From Dehalococcoidia bacterium UBA1123 (lineage in GTDB: Bacteria > Chloroflexota > Dehalococcoidia > Lucifugimonadales > UBA1123), in the NCBI GenBank assembly GCA_002313895.1, contig DCAW01000098.1:30030-44003 (forward strand): 13,974 nt of DNA. Direction: 5' to 3'. Shown piece after piece: positions 13,858 through 13,974 of the stretch; position 1 is the stretch's first letter, and the number at the start of each line of letters is the position of its first letter. Below the pieces are notes generated by a model. That model did no database searches and was not told the DNA's origin. It worked only from the letters and a program-made list of their open reading frames with translations. The translations under genes were made by a program, and so were the position numbers.

Positions 13858-13887
13858 TTGAACCTATCTTTTGGCGCGGACTATTAA
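13858..13887 (+). promoter_or_regulatory. Candidate rightward promoter at window edge
   Basis: TTGAAC (13858-13863) and TATTAA (13882-13887) are 18 bases apart. Downstream, AGAGGA (13951-13956) could serve a GTG at 13966 or TTG at 13961, so a plus-strand gene may begin at the right edge. Only a few codons would be inside the window, too little to identify. Confidence 0.35.
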
Positions 13888-13974
13888 ATTCTGCGAAACA
13901 CCAGAATCATTCCCACGCCAAAGCATTCTCAAACGTCAGACAACACCCTTAGAGGACGATTTGCTGTGCCTGCG

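Overview
The window most resembles chromosomal DNA of a marine or groundwater Chloroflexota bacterium, probably from the Dehalococcoidia/SAR202 side. This rests on gene content and on how the proteins read (a luciferase-like flavin monooxygenase, tandem imidazolonepropionase-type amidohydrolases, a CysA2-type thiosulfate sulfurtransferase, and a CoaBC with PAMD/ASG active-site motifs). No marker gene confirms it. Base composition looks even and mildly GC-rich throughout. I see no insertion sequence, tRNA, rRNA, CRISPR array or phage gene.

Layout. (1) 42-3535, minus strand: a four-gene unit read NYN-LOTUS RNase-like protein, coaX, coaBC, gerW/ytfJ-like membrane protein, with gaps of about 30 bp. 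CoaX and CoaBC are the first steps of coenzyme A synthesis. (2) 3626-4675, minus: a luciferase-family flavin oxidoreductase. It is divergent from (3) 4936-5643, plus: a LolD/MacB-type ABC ATPase without its permease. (4) 5640-8302, minus: otsA then gdhA, 17 bp apart, making trehalose-6-phosphate and glutamate. The end of gdhA overlaps the end of the ABC gene by 4 bp. (5) 8303-8713: a 410-bp gap holding a near-consensus promoter, about 190 bases of foldable sequence and an intrinsic terminator, so probably a small RNA of about 230 nt. (6) 8714-10554, plus: a MoeB/ThiF-type adenylyltransferase and a two-domain thiosulfate sulfurtransferase, each followed by a strong GC-rich hairpin. Together they suggest sulfur transfer to an unseen carrier protein. 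(7) 10648-13242, minus: two tandem paralogous metal-dependent amidohydrolases. (8) 13408-13840, minus: a decayed NarL/LuxR-type response regulator that lacks most of its receiver domain and has two one-base frameshifts. (9) The right edge carries a TetR-operator-like palindrome, a candidate promoter and a possible ribosome binding site pointing out of the window.

The most interesting items are the candidate RNA at 8411-8639, the altered CoaC active-site residues, the RNase-like protein leading the CoA genes, and the response-regulator remnant. I did not find a clear new multi-gene system. Most of the window is housekeeping and accessory metabolism.
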